A stretch of DNA of 7,947 bases from Actinomycetota bacterium (GTDB taxonomy: Bacteria; Actinomycetota; Acidimicrobiia; Spongiisociales; ZC4RG35). Made by a program: the position numbers and the translations under genes. The stretch is taken from positions 1 through 7,947 of the forward strand of contig QGUS01000064.1 in the NCBI GenBank assembly GCA_003242515.1. Reading direction: 5' to 3'. Below the pieces are notes generated by a model. The model made no database searches, was not told the DNA's origin, and saw only the letters and a list, made by a program, of their open reading frames with translations. This document shows positions 7,566-7,947 of the stretch, in pieces (position 1 is the first letter of the stretch; each line of letters begins with the position of its first letter).

Positions 7566-7811
7566 AGCGATCCTCAAGAGTGGTGCTGCTGGGAGAACTC
7601 TGGGTCAGCGCCGCTGATCCGACTCACGGAGTCCCTCGGCTAGTTCGCGGGGGTGGTCTTGCGGATGTCGGCCAAGATGGCATCCAGTCTCGATCCCCGA
7701 ATTGCGACGGCGCTTGAGCGGGGGCGGCGGTCGTTCTCGATGCGGCGAGTTCCTCAAGGGTCTGCGCTGGCCCGTCGATCCTCTTACTAGCTCCAGGTCG
7801 AGTGTCTTTTG

Positions 7812-7947
7812 ATGACCCTGGTCGCTTGTCCTGAGTGTGAGGGCGTGGTTTCCGTCCTGGCGGAGATCTGCCCGCATTGCGGTCTTGGTAGCCCGGATTT
7901 GGTTGCCGAGAGGCGTGCTGTTGGGCCTTCACGACCGAATCTCGCGG
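7812..7947 (+). CDS. Zinc-ribbon protein, N-terminal part (3' end beyond window)
   Basis: From the ATG at 7812 the plus frame is open to the right edge (45 codons seen). The N-terminus is a classic zinc ribbon: MTLVACPEC, ten residues, then CPHCG, so C6, C9, C20 and C23 should bind one zinc ion. Both the CPxC...CPHCG form and the ten-residue spacing match the short zinc-ribbon domain at the start of many small bacterial membrane or regulatory proteins. What follows (GLGSPDLVAERRAVGPSRPNLA) is a polar linker; the functional part lies outside the window, so no role can be given. The ribosome binding site is weak (a GGTCGAG tract ends about 9 nt upstream). The cysteine spacing makes the reading frame convincing despite the truncation. 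Confidence 0.75.
   Translation, partial: MTLVACPECEGVVSVLAEICPHCGLGSPDLVAERRAVGPSRPNLA

Larger units (their letters stand above)
7248..7811. other. Stretch of about 560 bp without a confident gene
   Basis: This gap separates the META-domain gene (minus) from the zinc-ribbon gene (plus). It contains the inverted repeats at 7308-7328 and 7439-7474 and the motif array at 7500-7565. Two frames have a coding-like look but no start or family match: plus 7277-7522 and minus 7751-7640. No tRNA, rRNA or recognisable transposase fragment was seen. Confidence 0.5.

Noticed and set aside
7002..7577. Minus-strand frame of 191 codons
   Set aside because: It crosses the motif array and the 16-bp hairpin, has no domain, and reads the META coding region in the wrong frame. 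Only its stretch from 7247 is considered, as a possible frameshifted N-terminus.
7605..7932. Two minus-strand frames opposite the zinc-ribbon start
   Set aside because: They are basic, Pro/Arg-rich products antisense to a clear CPEC...CPHCG zinc ribbon.

Overview
The window looks like chromosomal DNA from a high-GC actinobacterium (Actinomycetota). The main evidence is its one complete large gene, a 1,188-residue 2-oxoglutarate dehydrogenase/decarboxylase in which an E2-type succinyltransferase domain is fused in front of the E1 domain. That fusion (KGD) is characteristic of Actinomycetota. Third codon positions in this gene are roughly 90% G or C. The exact order cannot be fixed from this sequence.

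Layout. (1) Positions 1-2882, minus strand: the first 960 codons of a large FtsX/MacB-type ABC transporter permease whose 3' end lies beyond the left edge. (2) Positions 2883-3003: a 121-bp divergent intergenic region with a -10 hexamer 7 nt before the GTG of the next gene, pointing to leaderless translation. (3) Positions 3004-6570, plus strand: kgd, apparently a single-gene transcription unit. (4) Positions 6571-6727: an intergenic region between convergent genes, with GC-rich hairpins. (5) Positions 6728-7228, minus strand: a small membrane-anchored META-domain (HslJ-like) protein. It has a good ribosome binding site, but the codon at the right place is ATA, not ATG/GTG/TTG. (6) Positions about 7250-7811: no confident gene. 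This stretch holds an 8-bp hairpin, a 16-bp perfect terminator-like hairpin and a compact array of five related 11-12-mers in both orientations. (7) Position 7812 to the right edge, plus strand: the start of a zinc-ribbon protein.

The genes do not form one pathway. Kgd is central metabolism (TCA cycle at 2-oxoglutarate), the permease is an envelope export or lipoprotein-handling component, and the META and zinc-ribbon proteins are accessory. The part right of 6571 is less GC-extreme and rich in short inverted repeats, so it reads as a more fluid stretch beside a conserved housekeeping gene. I do not see a clear new system. The most unusual features are the 7500-7565 motif array and the ATA-start META gene.
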